Origin: an uncultured Collinsella sp.
GTDB taxonomy: Bacteria; Actinomycetota; Coriobacteriia; Coriobacteriales; Coriobacteriaceae
DNA: 29,310 nt
Assembly: GCA_900542315.1 (NCBI GenBank)
Contig: UQMV01000029.1
Location: forward strand, 1-29,310
Direction of reading: 5' to 3'
Positions within the stretch are counted from its first letter, which is position 1. The number at the start of each line of letters is the position of its first letter. The notes beneath the pieces are model-generated. The model was not told the DNA's origin and did not search any database. It was given only the letters and a program-made list of their open reading frames with translations. The position numbers were made by a program, and so were the translations under genes. Positions 1 through 7,470 of the stretch are shown piece by piece.

Positions 1-26
1 TTCCCTACACGACGCTCTTCCGATCT
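1..26 (+). other. Illumina P5/TruSeq adapter remnant (not genomic)
   Basis: The first 26 bases match the 3' end of the Illumina universal adapter (ending GCTCTTCCGATCT). Genomic sequence starts at 27. The adapter is open in the frame of the following transporter, so a gene caller may add adapter-coded residues to its N-terminus. Confidence 0.98.
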
Positions 27-463
27 TGGTCACCGTCGTTATCGCCAAAATTTCGCTCGGTGCGATCTATGACCGCTTTGGCCTGCGCTTTGGCAATATC
101 CTTGGCTCCGTTGCGTGCATTATCGCCTGCGTGGCGCTGTGCTTCCCGACGACGGACCTCGGTCCTATTGTCGCCGCTGTGAGCTTTGGTATCGGAACGT
201 GCATGGGCACCATCACGCCCACGATCGCCGCGTCCAAGCAGTTTGGCATGGCCGACCTCGGCAAGGTCACGGGCACCATCACCTCGCTCGAGATGGTCGG
301 CGGCACCGTGGGCGCTATCGTTTCGGGCGTGCTGTTCGATGCCACGGGTTCCTTTGCGAGCACCTGGATTGTGTGCTTGGCGTGCTCCGTGGTCATGCTC
401 GTGTTCCTGCTGGTATCTGAGCCCATCGCCGCTAAGCTGCGTGCGAGCGTGGCAGGGGAGTAG
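27..463 (+). CDS. MFS transporter, C-terminal fragment (5' end missing)
   Basis: About 145 codons of a membrane protein, cut at its 5' side by the adapter. The fragment starts inside a hydrophobic helix and then shows GAIYDRFGLRFGN, the loop signature that joins helices in Major Facilitator Superfamily carriers. About four further hydrophobic segments follow, with glycine-rich helix-packing stretches (SFGIGTCMGTITPTIAAS, MVGGTVGAIVSGVLFD), and the protein ends in a short polar tail. This corresponds to the last third of a 12-helix MFS carrier. The style resembles oxalate/formate-antiporter-like or general anion MFS members, but the substrate cannot be told from this part. The TTG at 26 is partly adapter and is not a real start. 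A cluster of large hairpins follows the stop codon. Confidence 0.85.
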
Positions 464-499
464 GCGCCCGCCACTCTTTTTTCGTTTGCCCCGTTCTGT

Positions 500-563
500 C
501 CGTGGCTGCCCTGGAAGCCGAATGGATGCTCGTACCGTCATTCGGCTTCCAAGGCGGCCACGG
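500..563. repeat. Long hairpin H1 downstream of the MFS gene
   Basis: Arms 500-524 and 539-563 are 25 bases each and pair at 23 positions around a 14-base loop. It is the first of three large hairpins filling the 305-base gap between the MFS stop and hisS. No ORF in this gap has a ribosome binding site. It may act as a transcription end for the MFS gene, but no clear T-tract follows it. Confidence 0.8.
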
Positions 564-573
564 GCCTACGAAA

Positions 574-637
574 TGATCCCTTTTCCTCCGTCCCCAAGGG
601 ATCAAGTGATCCATAGGGGACGGAGGAAAACGGATCA
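574..637. repeat. Long hairpin H2
   Basis: Arms 574-595 and 616-637 are 22 bases each with one mismatch, around a 20-base loop that itself contains GGATCAAGTGATCC. It lies 10 bases after H1 and 5 bases before H3. The arm sequence is unrelated to H1 and H3. Confidence 0.8.
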
Positions 638-642
638 CATGC

Positions 643-714
643 CGCGGCGGCGCGTCTGGCCGAACGAGTCCCCATACCCTCGTTCGGTCAGACGCGCCGC
701 CGCGTTTTGTTTTT
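643..714 (+). terminator. Long GC-rich hairpin H3 with T-tract
   Basis: Arms 643-668 and 679-704 are 26 bases each with a single G:U-compatible difference and a 10-base loop. TTTTGTTTTTG follows directly (705-715). This is a strong rho-independent terminator shape placed just ahead of the hisS -10 box, so it would insulate hisS from upstream transcription. Confidence 0.75.
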
Positions 715-720
715 GTGCCG

Positions 721-726
721 TATAAT
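721..726 (+). promoter_or_regulatory. -10 box of the hisS promoter
   Basis: A perfect TATAAT lies 42 bases ahead of the hisS start codon and directly after the H3 terminator. The hexamer 17 bases upstream (698-703) lies in the hairpin arm and does not resemble TTGACA. Only the -10 is supported. Confidence 0.5.
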
Positions 727-768
727 GACCGTTACCTATGACGCGATACAAAAGAAAGGTGTTTGCCC

Positions 769-2082
769 ATGCAGGCACAGAAGGCGGAGGGAACCCGCGA
801 CCTTATCGGCGCCGAGATGCGCGCCTGGCAAAAGATGCAGCAGATTGCGGCCGGCGTGTTCGAGCCGTTTGGTTTTAAACCCATCGAGACGCCCGCGATC
901 GAGCAGGTGGACGTGTTTGTCCACGGTATCGGCCAGTCGACCGACGTCGTGCGCAAGGAAATGTTCCGCGTGTTCAGCGGTGCCAACCTGGAGCGCGTCT
1001 TTACCGAGGGCACCGACACCAAACTCAAGCCCAAGCAGCGCCTGGCCCTTCGTCCCGAGGGCACGGCCGGTGTGGTGCGCGCCGTCGTGGAGAACAACCT
1101 GGTGCCCCAGGGCTCCACGCCGTTTAAGGCCTATTACGCCGAGGCCATGTTCCGCGGCGAGCGTCCCCAGAAGGGCCGCCTGCGCCAGTTCCACCAGGTG
1201 GGCATCGAGTGGCTCGGCGCTCCCGATCCGGCGGCAGACGCCGAGTGCATCATCATGCTCATGGAGTTCTACAAGCGCCTGGGCTTCGACCTTTCCAAGC
1301 TTCGTCTGCTCATCAACTCGATGGGTGACGCCCAGTGCCGTCCGGCTTACCGCGAGCAGGTCAAGCAGTTCATCCTCGATCACGCAGACGAGATGTGCGA
1401 TGAGTGCCGCGAGCGCGCCGAGCTCAACCCGCTGCGTGCCTTCGACTGCAAGAACGACCACTGCCGCGAGATCATGGCCGAGGCTCCGCTGATGGGCGAC
1501 AACCTGTGCGACGAGTGCCGCGAGCACTACGAGCAGGTCAAGCGCTATCTGGATGCCGCCGGTATCGAGTATGTCGAGGATCCCACCTTGGTGCGCGGCT
1601 TGGACTACTACACCCGTACTGTCTTTGAGGTCGAGGCCCCCGGCGCCGGCGTCGGCTCCATCGGCGGCGGCGGCCGCTATGACGGCCTGGTCGAGCTCGA
1701 GGGTGGCAAGCCCACGGCGGGCGTCGGCTTTGCCGTCGGTTTTGAGCGCGCCCTGCTGGCCCTGCAGGCCTTTGGCAGCGATCTGGGTGCCGATGAGGCC
1801 CCGTGTGTCTATGTCGCCAACGCCGGTAAGGAGCTGCGCCAGAACGTCTTTGCCATTACGCAGGAGCTTCGCGCCGCAGGCATCGTGACCGAGGCCGACT
1901 ATCAGGGCCGTTCGCTCAAGGCTCAGTTTAAGCAGGCCGATAAGGTAGGCGCCAAGCTCATCCTGGTCCTGGGCGGCGACGAGCTTGCCGCCGGCAAGGT
2001 CAAGGTGCGCGACATGGAGAGCCATGACGAGGTCCTTGCCGATCTGGTCAACGTTGTCGAGGCGGTTCGCGAGCGCCTGTAG
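769..2082 (+). CDS. hisS: Histidyl-tRNA synthetase
   Basis: Class II aminoacyl-tRNA synthetase, 437 aa, that charges tRNA-His with histidine in the cytoplasm. Seen in order: EGTRDLIGAEM at the N-terminus; the motif 2 region LRPEGTAGVVRAVVENNL near residue 100; a Cys-rich insertion (MCDECRERAE, FDCKNDHCRE, LCDECREHY); the histidine-binding signatures LVRGLDYYTRTVFEV and GGGGRYDGL; motif 3 GVGFAVGFERALL; and a C-terminal anticodon-binding domain. Length fits the bacterial family (about 420-440 aa). I chose the ATG at 769 because GAAAGG lies about 9 bases upstream; an in-frame TTG sits two codons earlier. It is a single gene with its own terminator. The more usual partner aspS is found 10 kb away in this window, with other genes between. 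Confidence 0.97.
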   Translation: MQAQKAEGTRDLIGAEMRAWQKMQQIAAGVFEPFGFKPIETPAIEQVDVFVHGIGQSTDVVRKEMFRVFSGANLERVFTEGTDTKLKPKQRLALRPEGTAGVVRAVVENNLVPQGSTPFKAYYAEAMFRGERPQKGRLRQFHQVGIEWLGAPDPAADAECIIMLMEFYKRLGFDLSKLRLLINSMGDAQCRPAYREQVKQFILDHADEMCDECRERAELNPLRAFDCKNDHCREIMAEAPLMGDNLCDECREHYEQVKRYLDAAGIEYVEDPTLVRGLDYYTRTVFEVEAPGAGVGSIGGGGRYDGLVELEGGKPTAGVGFAVGFERALLALQAFGSDLGADEAPCVYVANAGKELRQNVFAITQELRAAGIVTEADYQGRSLKAQFKQADKVGAKLILVLGGDELAAGKVKVRDMESHDEVLADLVNVVEAVRERL

Positions 2083-2139
2083 CACATCTTTTTGAGCTGC
2101 GGGCCCGCTTGAGTGTCCCGTCCATTGCGAGCGATTGTT

Positions 2140-2178
2140 ACGGGGGTGTTTCGCATTTATGCGGAATGCCCCCGTTTG
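2140..2178 (+). terminator. hisS terminator
   Basis: A 16-base-pair stem (ACGGGGG...CCCCCGT outermost, fully paired inward including G:U pairs) closes a TTTA loop. TTTGTG follows. It starts 57 bases after the hisS stop. Confidence 0.8.
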
Positions 2179-2233
2179 TGTATGCCGTCTACCGAGAAAT
2201 ACGACCATTTAGAGCAAAAACCCTTGCAATGCA

Positions 2234-2296
2234 GAAAATACTTTTGTGTGGTAAAGCGCAATCAGTGTCGAAAGTATTTCTCAAGCGCCTATAATG
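2234..2296 (+). promoter_or_regulatory. ppc promoter with inverted repeat over the -35 region
   Basis: TCGAAA (2268-2273) and a perfect TATAAT (2291-2296) are separated by 17 bases, ahead of ppc. An imperfect inverted repeat, GAAAATACTTTTG (2234-2246) against CGAAAGTATTTC (2269-2280), covers the -35 and upstream region and could bind a dimeric regulator. The regulator is not identifiable. Confidence 0.55.
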
Positions 2297-2339
2297 AATA
2301 CCGCATGTTACGTGCATAGAAGGAGGAATGGGAGGAAAC

Positions 2340-5153
2340 GTGGCTGAGAACCTAAGCAACCAGTCTGTACCCGAAGCCGCGGCGCGCGTCGCTGCCGTGG
2401 TTAACCGCCTCGTTAACCGAATCGGCTCGAATGCCGAGTCCAGGGAGCGTCTCGCCGAGATCGAGATCCCCGAGGAGCTGCGCGACAATCTGGCGTTGTT
2501 CCTGCGCCTGGAGCGTCGTGTGCTTAGCGAGTATGATCCTGAGATCGCGGACCTGTTCGACAAGATCCTGTCGGCCGAGATTGTGGCCAATGCCGGCAAC
2601 CCCGGTACCCGCGCTGCCGACGAGGCCGTCGACGAGCAGGGCGTGCCTACTGCCGATGAGTCCACCGCCGTGGCATTTCGTGAGGTCGTCGATCTGATCG
2701 ACAGCCTGCCGCTCGATAAGCAGCAGGTCATTGTCCGCGCCTTTACGAGTTTCTTCCATCTGGCAAACCTGTCGGAGGAGAACTACCGTGTGGCGCAGCT
2801 GCGCGAGCGCGAGGCCGGTGCGTCGACCGATACCGAGGTCGATCCCGCCAACGAGCTCACCGTCGCCTATCACCAGCTGGTGAATGAGCTGGGCGTCGAG
2901 GGTGCCAACGAGCTGCTCGGCAAGCTCGAGTTCCACCCTGTCTTTACCGCACATCCCACCGAGGCCCGTCGCAAGGCCGTCGAGGGCAAGATTCGCCGTA
3001 TCTCCAACCTGCTGGAGGAGCGTCCGCGTCTGGGCGGCTCCGACCTGGTGGAGAACGAGCGCCATATGCTGCAGGAAATCGACGCCCTGGTGCGTACGAG
3101 CCCCATCGCGCTCAAGAAGCCCACGCCGGTCGAGGAAGCCGATACCATCATCGACATCTTCGATAACACGCTGTTCGACGTTATCCCCGTCATCTATCGT
3201 CGCTTTGACGACTGGGTGCTGGGCGACAAGGCCGGCACCGTGCCGCCGCTGTGCCCGGCGTTCTTCCATCCCGGCAGCTGGATCGGTTCCGACCGCGACG
3301 GTAACCCCAACGTCACCGCCAAGGTGAGCCGTGAGGTTGCCGCCAAGTACTTTACGCACATGGTGCTCAAGCTCGAGGACAAGTGCCGCCGCATCGGCCG
3401 CAACCTCACGCTCGAGGCCACCTACAGCAAGCCTTCTGCCGAGCTCATCAACCTGTGGAACCATCAGGTCGAGATGAGCCCTCGGTACACGGCCCGCGCC
3501 GAGTTGATCTCCGAGCACGAGCCGCATCGCGCCGTCATGCTCGTCATGGCCGACCGTCTGAACGCCACCGTGCGCCGCATCACCGACACCATGTACCACA
3601 GCGCCGACGAGTTCCTGGATGACCTGCGCGTCGTCCAGCGTTCGCTTGCTGCCTGCGGTGCCGTCCGTGCCGCCTACGGTCCGGTCCAGACCATCATCTG
3701 GCAGGTCGAGTCCTTCGGCTTCCATATGGTCGAGATGGAGTTCCGTCAGCACTCCGTGGTGCACGCCCGCGCCCTCAAGGATATCCACGAGAACGGTATC
3801 CATGGCGACCTGCAGCCCATGACGCGTGAGGTCATCGACACCTTCCGCGCTATCGGCTCCATCCAAAAGCGCTACGGCAAGAAGATGGCGCACCGCTACA
3901 TCATCTCGTTCACCAAGAGCGCCCAGCATGTGGCCGACGTCTTTGAGCTGGCCCACCTGTCCTTCGCGCACGAGGAGGACGTTCCCGAGCTCGACGTGAT
4001 CCCGCTGTTCGAGCAGCTCGAGGACCTCGAAGGCTGCGTCGACGTGCTCGACCAGATGCTTACGTTGCCCGTGGTGCAAAAGCGCCTTGCCCAGACCAAC
4101 CGCCGCATGGAGGTCATGCTGGGCTACTCCGACTCCTCCAAGGATGCCGGTCCTACCACGGCCATGCTCGCGCTGCACTCCGCGCAGGAGCGCATCGCCA
4201 AGTGGGCCGAGAAGAACGATATCGACCTGGTGCTCATGCACGGTCGCGGCGGCGCCGTGGGCCGTGGCGGCGGCCCGGCCAACAAGGCCGTGCTGGCGCA
4301 GCCCAAGGGTTCGGTCAACTGCTTCTTTAAGCTCACCGAGCAGGGCGAGGTCATCTTTGCCCGTTACGGCAACCGCACGCTGGCTCAGCGCCATGTTGAG
4401 TCCGTTGCCGCCGCAACGCTTTTGCAGTCGGCCCCGAGCGTCGAGAAGACCAACACCGAGACCACGCAGAAGTTCTGGGATATGGCCGAGAAGCTCAACA
4501 CCGCAAGCCACGAGCGCTATCTTGACCTGCTGAACACCGAGGACTTTACACCGTGGTTCTCGACCGTGACGCCGCTGACCGAGGTCGGTCTGCTGCCGAT
4601 CGGCTCACGTCCCGCCAAGCGCGGCCTGGGCGCCAAGTCGCTCGACGACCTGCGTACTATTCCGTGGATCTTCAGCTGGAGCCAGGCGCGCATTAACCTG
4701 GCCGCTTGGTACGGCCTGGGTACCGCCTGCGAGCAGTTTGGCGATCTGGACCAGCTTAAGGCCGCCTACCAGGAGTGGCCGTTCTTCCGCACCTTTATCG
4801 ACAACATCGAGATGTCGATCGCCAAGACCGACCAGCGCATCGCCAAGATGTATCTGCACCTGGGCGATCGCCAGGATCTGTCCGAGAAGGTCTTTACCGA
4901 GATGCAGCTCACGCGTAAGTGGGTCCTTGCCATCGTCGGTGACGAGTGGCCGCTGCAGCGTCGTCGCGTGCTCGGCTGTGCCGTTCGCGTGCGCAACCCC
5001 TACGTCGACGCTCTGTCCATCGCCCAGGTCCGCGCCCTTCGCGAGGTGCGTATGAACCAGGACGAGATGGCCGAGGAGAAGAAGGCTGAGTACATGAGCC
5101 TGATTCTTTCGACTGTGACCGGCGTCTCGGCAGGTTTGCAGAACACGGGGTAA
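2340..5153 (+). CDS. ppc: Phosphoenolpyruvate carboxylase
   Basis: Cytoplasmic anaplerotic enzyme converting PEP and bicarbonate to oxaloacetate and phosphate. It is 937 aa from the GTG chosen here, normal for bacterial PEPC. Seen in order: VFTAHPTEARRKAVEGK with the catalytic His at about residue 205; GSDRDGNPNVT; the second signature GYSDSSKDAG near residue 594; the mobile loop HGRGGAVGRGGGPA near 633; RPAKRG and IPWIFSWSQAR near 756; and the characteristic QNTG C-terminus. Start choice: the ATG at 2328 has AGGAGG only one base away, too close to use. The in-frame GTG at 2340 has GGAGG four bases upstream and AGGAGG 13 bases upstream, so I prefer it. The gene is monocistronic, with a good promoter ahead and a long repeat-rich gap behind. 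Confidence 0.97.
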   Translation: MAENLSNQSVPEAAARVAAVVNRLVNRIGSNAESRERLAEIEIPEELRDNLALFLRLERRVLSEYDPEIADLFDKILSAEIVANAGNPGTRAADEAVDEQGVPTADESTAVAFREVVDLIDSLPLDKQQVIVRAFTSFFHLANLSEENYRVAQLREREAGASTDTEVDPANELTVAYHQLVNELGVEGANELLGKLEFHPVFTAHPTEARRKAVEGKIRRISNLLEERPRLGGSDLVENERHMLQEIDALVRTSPIALKKPTPVEEADTIIDIFDNTLFDVIPVIYRRFDDWVLGDKAGTVPPLCPAFFHPGSWIGSDRDGNPNVTAKVSREVAAKYFTHMVLKLEDKCRRIGRNLTLEATYSKPSAELINLWNHQVEMSPRYTARAELISEHEPHRAVMLVMADRLNATVRRITDTMYHSADEFLDDLRVVQRSLAACGAVRAAYGPVQTIIWQVESFGFHMVEMEFRQHSVVHARALKDIHENGIHGDLQPMTREVIDTFRAIGSIQKRYGKKMAHRYIISFTKSAQHVADVFELAHLSFAHEEDVPELDVIPLFEQLEDLEGCVDVLDQMLTLPVVQKRLAQTNRRMEVMLGYSDSSKDAGPTTAMLALHSAQERIAKWAEKNDIDLVLMHGRGGAVGRGGGPANKAVLAQPKGSVNCFFKLTEQGEVIFARYGNRTLAQRHVESVAAATLLQSAPSVEKTNTETTQKFWDMAEKLNTASHERYLDLLNTEDFTPWFSTVTPLTEVGLLPIGSRPAKRGLGAKSLDDLRTIPWIFSWSQARINLAAWYGLGTACEQFGDLDQLKAAYQEWPFFRTFIDNIEMSIAKTDQRIAKMYLHLGDRQDLSEKVFTEMQLTRKWVLAIVGDEWPLQRRRVLGCAVRVRNPYVDALSIAQVRALREVRMNQDEMAEEKKAEYMSLILSTVTGVSAGLQNTG

Positions 5154-5176
5154 TCGATAGCCCTGTGGCTCTCACC

Positions 5177-5303
5177 GGGACCCGTCGGGTTTCCCTCTGA
5201 ATGCGTCCTCGCACTTGAAGCCCCCTTATCCTGCTCCTCTGGAGCTGCGGATAAGGGGGCTTCGTGCTGCGGAATGCATTCAGAGGGAAACCCGTCGGGT
5301 CCC
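5177..5303. repeat. Composite nested hairpin, copy A
   Basis: The outer stem pairs 5177-5204 with 5276-5303 (one central T-T mismatch). Conserved linkers follow inward: GCGTCCTCG on the left and CTGCGGAATGC on the right. An inner stem pairs 5211-5231 with 5249-5267, and an apical GCTCC-TCT-GGAGC closes it. The same linkers and nesting appear at 8224-8348 with different stem sequences. The inner stem could terminate ppc transcription. Confidence 0.8.
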
Positions 5304-5494
5304 TTCGTCCTCGGTCTTCGGGGATTAAAGCTGAGGAGAAGAATGGCGCGCTTCGCGCTTAATGTGGAGTGTGGCGAGGGCTTCTTGCGTCCTGCGGAGT
5401 GTGCCTAAAAGTAAACTAATGGCGGGCCCTACGATGTCCGGTCTTCTGCGGATTACGGGCTGAAGAAATATAGCGCGCTTCGCGCGTTTGGAAA

Positions 5495-5553
5495 GGGCTT
5501 CGTGCTGCGGAATGCATTCAGAGGGAAACCCATCGGGTCCTTTCGTCCTCGGT
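5495..5553 (+). repeat. Second copy of the right half of composite hairpin A
   Basis: This 59-base stretch matches 5257-5315 at 57 of 59 positions, 238 bases downstream in direct orientation. It contains the right inner arm end, the CTGCGGAATGC linker and the right outer arm, but no matching left half lies next to it. The left arm at 5177-5204 could therefore pair with either copy. Confidence 0.85.
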
Positions 5554-5805
5554 TTACGGCGGATCAGCCGCTGGGTGAGGGTGGTGCTTGGGGCGACGTG
5601 CAAAAAACGGAGTTTTCAGCAGCTAAAGATTGATGCATAAGGCAGTGGGTGACGTTCGCGGCCCTTGTTGATGCTTTTGCACGACGATTGGGCTTTGGCG
5701 ACGATCATATATGGCTGGTTTCTCGCCGCATGCTATCCAGATGGGTCGAGCCATGAGGACTATCTACTTTTCGAAAGACTTTTGGCACCAAAATCTTATC
5801 CCGCG

Positions 5806-5831
5806 ATGCTGAATACTCGCAAAAATGCACG
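5806..5831 (+). repeat. Solo copy of the ATGCTGAATACTC repeat
   Basis: This 26-base block starts ATGCTGAATACTC and ends AAAAATGCACG. It matches the two arms at 25808-25835 and 25977-26004 at 25 of 26 positions. GGGTACC follows about 9 bases later, as it does beside one of the distant copies. Confidence 0.85.
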
Positions 5832-5871
5832 CTCCGGAGGGTACCACCCTGTTACGGCTAGAAATCTATGC

Positions 5872-5912
5872 GCCATTTTATGCAATTAATTAACGCATTT
5901 ATGCAAAATGGC
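5872..5912. promoter_or_regulatory. AT-rich inverted and direct repeat upstream of larA
   Basis: GCCATTTT at the left and AAAATGGC at the right form inverted ends. Inside, TTTATGCAA occurs twice in direct orientation about 22 bases apart, around the palindrome TTAATTAA. It could be a protein-binding site for larA control, but it lies about 230 bases ahead of the start codon. Confidence 0.35.
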
Positions 5913-5964
5913 TTACGTGCGTACGTCTCGGGCTAGATGTTTGCCTCGGCGTTGCGTAAATCAT

Positions 5965-6021
5965 CCTGTCTATAGTGTCTTTGACAGGCGGCCGCGGTCC
6001 CGTTTGGGGTCGCGGCCGTTG
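5965..6021 (+). terminator. Hairpin pair with terminator ahead of larA
   Basis: CCTGTC (5965-5970) pairs with GACAGG (5983-5988). One base later GGCCGCGGTCCC (5990-6001) pairs with GGGGTCGCGGCC (6006-6017) across a GTTT loop, followed by GTTGTTTG. The terminator sits 123 bases before the larA start with no gene ahead of it for 800 bases, so it may be an attenuator in the larA leader. It could also just end upstream transcripts. Confidence 0.6.
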
Positions 6022-6143
6022 TTTGTGGGTCAAATATGAACGTTGTGTTAATGAGTCAGTGGACGGTGATGTTTTTCGGTGAGCGGCGTATCCTTCCAAC
6101 GGTTTATCTAGTGTGTCAGTTGAAAGGAAGAGGGCGCTCGACA

Positions 6144-7421
6144 TTGTTTGAATGTGAACTGCCGTTTGACCACAAGACGTTGCATCTAAAGCTCGAGGAT
6201 AAAAATTTCGCGGGTGTGATGGAAGGTCACCAAAACGAGTTTAAGACTACAAAATCGCAGGAAGAGCTGGTAGAGGAGTCGCTTGCCAACCCTTATGGCT
6301 CGCCTTCGCTCGAGGAGCTTTGTGCTGGCAAGAAGGATATTGTCATCATTAGCTCCGATCATACGCGTCCTGTTCCCTCGCGTGTGACGATGCCTATTCT
6401 GCTGCATCACATCCATACTGCTGCGCCTGAGGCTCGTGTGCGTATTTTGGTTGCGACGGGCATGCATCGTCCGTCGACGCACGAGGAGCTCGTCAACAAG
6501 TATGGCGAGGAGATCGTTACCAACGAGGAAATCGTCATGCATGTTGCGACCGATGACAGCATGATGAAAAAGATCGGCACCCTGCCTTCTGGTGGCGAGT
6601 GCATCATCAACAAGGTTGCCGCCGATTGCGATCTGCTGCTCGCCGAGGGCTTTATCGAGCCGCACTTCTTTGCCGGTTTCTCTGGTAGCCGCAAGTCCGT
6701 GCTGCCCGGTATCGCCAGCTATAAGACCATCATGTACAACCACAACGGTCAGTTTGTAAACGACTCCCATTCACGTGCTGGCAACCTGTGCCACAACCAC
6801 GTGAGCGAGGACATGTTTGCCGCTGCCGAGATGGCTCACCTCGCCTTTGTGCTCAACGTGGTGCTTAACGGCAAGCACGAGGTCATTGGCTCCTTTGCCG
6901 GCGACATCCACAAGGCGCACGAGGCCGGCTGCGAGTTCGTGAAGAGCCTTGCCGGCGTTGAGCCCGTCGAGTGCGAGATTGCCATCACCACCAACGGTGG
7001 CTATCCGCTCGATCAGAACATCTATCAGGCCGTGAAGGGAATGTGCGCTGCCGAGGCCACACTTCCCGAGGGTGGCGTGATTATCGATGTCGCCGGTTGT
7101 GCAGACGGTCACGGTGGCGAGGGCTTCTATCACAACATCGCCGACAATGATCCGGCAGAGTTTGAGCGCGCCTGCATCGACCGTCCTAAGGACGAGACCC
7201 TGCCCGACCAGTGGACGAGCCAGATTTTTGCCCGCATCCTGGCGCATCACCCCGTGATCATGGTCACCGACCTGTGCGATCACCAGATGCTCAAGGATAT
7301 GCACATGACGCCGGTCAACACTATCGAGGAGGCGCTCAAGCTCGCCTTTGAGATGAAGGGTGCCGATGCCAAGGTTGCCGTTATCCCCGATGGCCTGGGT
7401 GTTGTCGTCGCGCAGCACTAG
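6144..7421 (+). CDS. larA: Nickel-dependent lactate racemase
   Basis: LarA interconverts L- and D-lactate using a covalently bound nickel-pincer nucleotide. Seen: SSDHTRPVPS near the N-terminal third; TGMHRPSTHEELVNKYG with the first catalytic His; EGFIEPHFFAGFSGSRKSVLPG, carrying the second His and the Lys that holds the cofactor; then YNHNG with the nickel-ligand His, equivalent to H174, K184 and H200 of Lactobacillus plantarum LarA. The C-terminal half contains TNGGYPLDQNIYQAVKGM and ends VIPDGLGVVVAQH. I chose the TTG at 6144: GGAAGAGGG lies 9 bases upstream, and it gives 425 aa starting FECELPFD, matching the family length of about 424. An earlier in-frame ATG at 6036 would add 36 residues with no family-like content. 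larD follows after 49 bases. Confidence 0.93.
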   Translation: MFECELPFDHKTLHLKLEDKNFAGVMEGHQNEFKTTKSQEELVEESLANPYGSPSLEELCAGKKDIVIISSDHTRPVPSRVTMPILLHHIHTAAPEARVRILVATGMHRPSTHEELVNKYGEEIVTNEEIVMHVATDDSMMKKIGTLPSGGECIINKVAADCDLLLAEGFIEPHFFAGFSGSRKSVLPGIASYKTIMYNHNGQFVNDSHSRAGNLCHNHVSEDMFAAAEMAHLAFVLNVVLNGKHEVIGSFAGDIHKAHEAGCEFVKSLAGVEPVECEIAITTNGGYPLDQNIYQAVKGMCAAEATLPEGGVIIDVAGCADGHGGEGFYHNIADNDPAEFERACIDRPKDETLPDQWTSQIFARILAHHPVIMVTDLCDHQMLKDMHMTPVNTIEEALKLAFEMKGADAKVAVIPDGLGVVVAQH

Positions 7422-7470
7422 TGTGCGGCCCAAACGAATCGTTTGTAACCGACAAGAAAGATAAGGTTTT

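Larger units (their letters stand above)
5154..6143. other. Gene-free, repeat-rich gap between ppc and larA
   Basis: No ORF here has a ribosome binding site or a recognisable protein. The gap holds a composite nested hairpin (5177-5303), a degenerate second copy of its right half (5495-5553), related blocks sharing GCGCGCTTCGCGC around 5345 and 5472, one copy of a repeat also found near 25.8-26.0 kb (5806-5831), an AT-rich inverted/direct repeat (5872-5912) and a hairpin pair ending in a terminator (5965-6021). It looks like accumulated repeat elements plus the larA leader. Confidence 0.75.

Noticed and set aside
736..2208. Minus-strand ORF of 490 codons opposite hisS
   Set aside because: Shadow frame of hisS, also running through the hisS terminator and promoter.
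2352..4511. Minus-strand ORF of 719 codons inside ppc
   Set aside because: Antisense shadow of a clear PEP carboxylase gene; no ribosome binding site or family match recognised.
5325..5603. Minus-strand ORF of 92 codons in the ppc-larA gap
   Set aside because: Lies entirely in degenerate repeat sequence, with no start signal and no recognisable domain.
5665..5889. Plus-strand ORF of 74 codons in the ppc-larA gap
   Set aside because: No ribosome binding site, unusual codon use, and it runs across the repeat at 5806-5831. More likely chance.
6036..6143. N-terminal extension of larA from the ATG at 6036
   Set aside because: The extra 36 residues do not look like LarA, there is no good ribosome binding site, and the TTG at 6144 gives the family length with a site 9 bases upstream.
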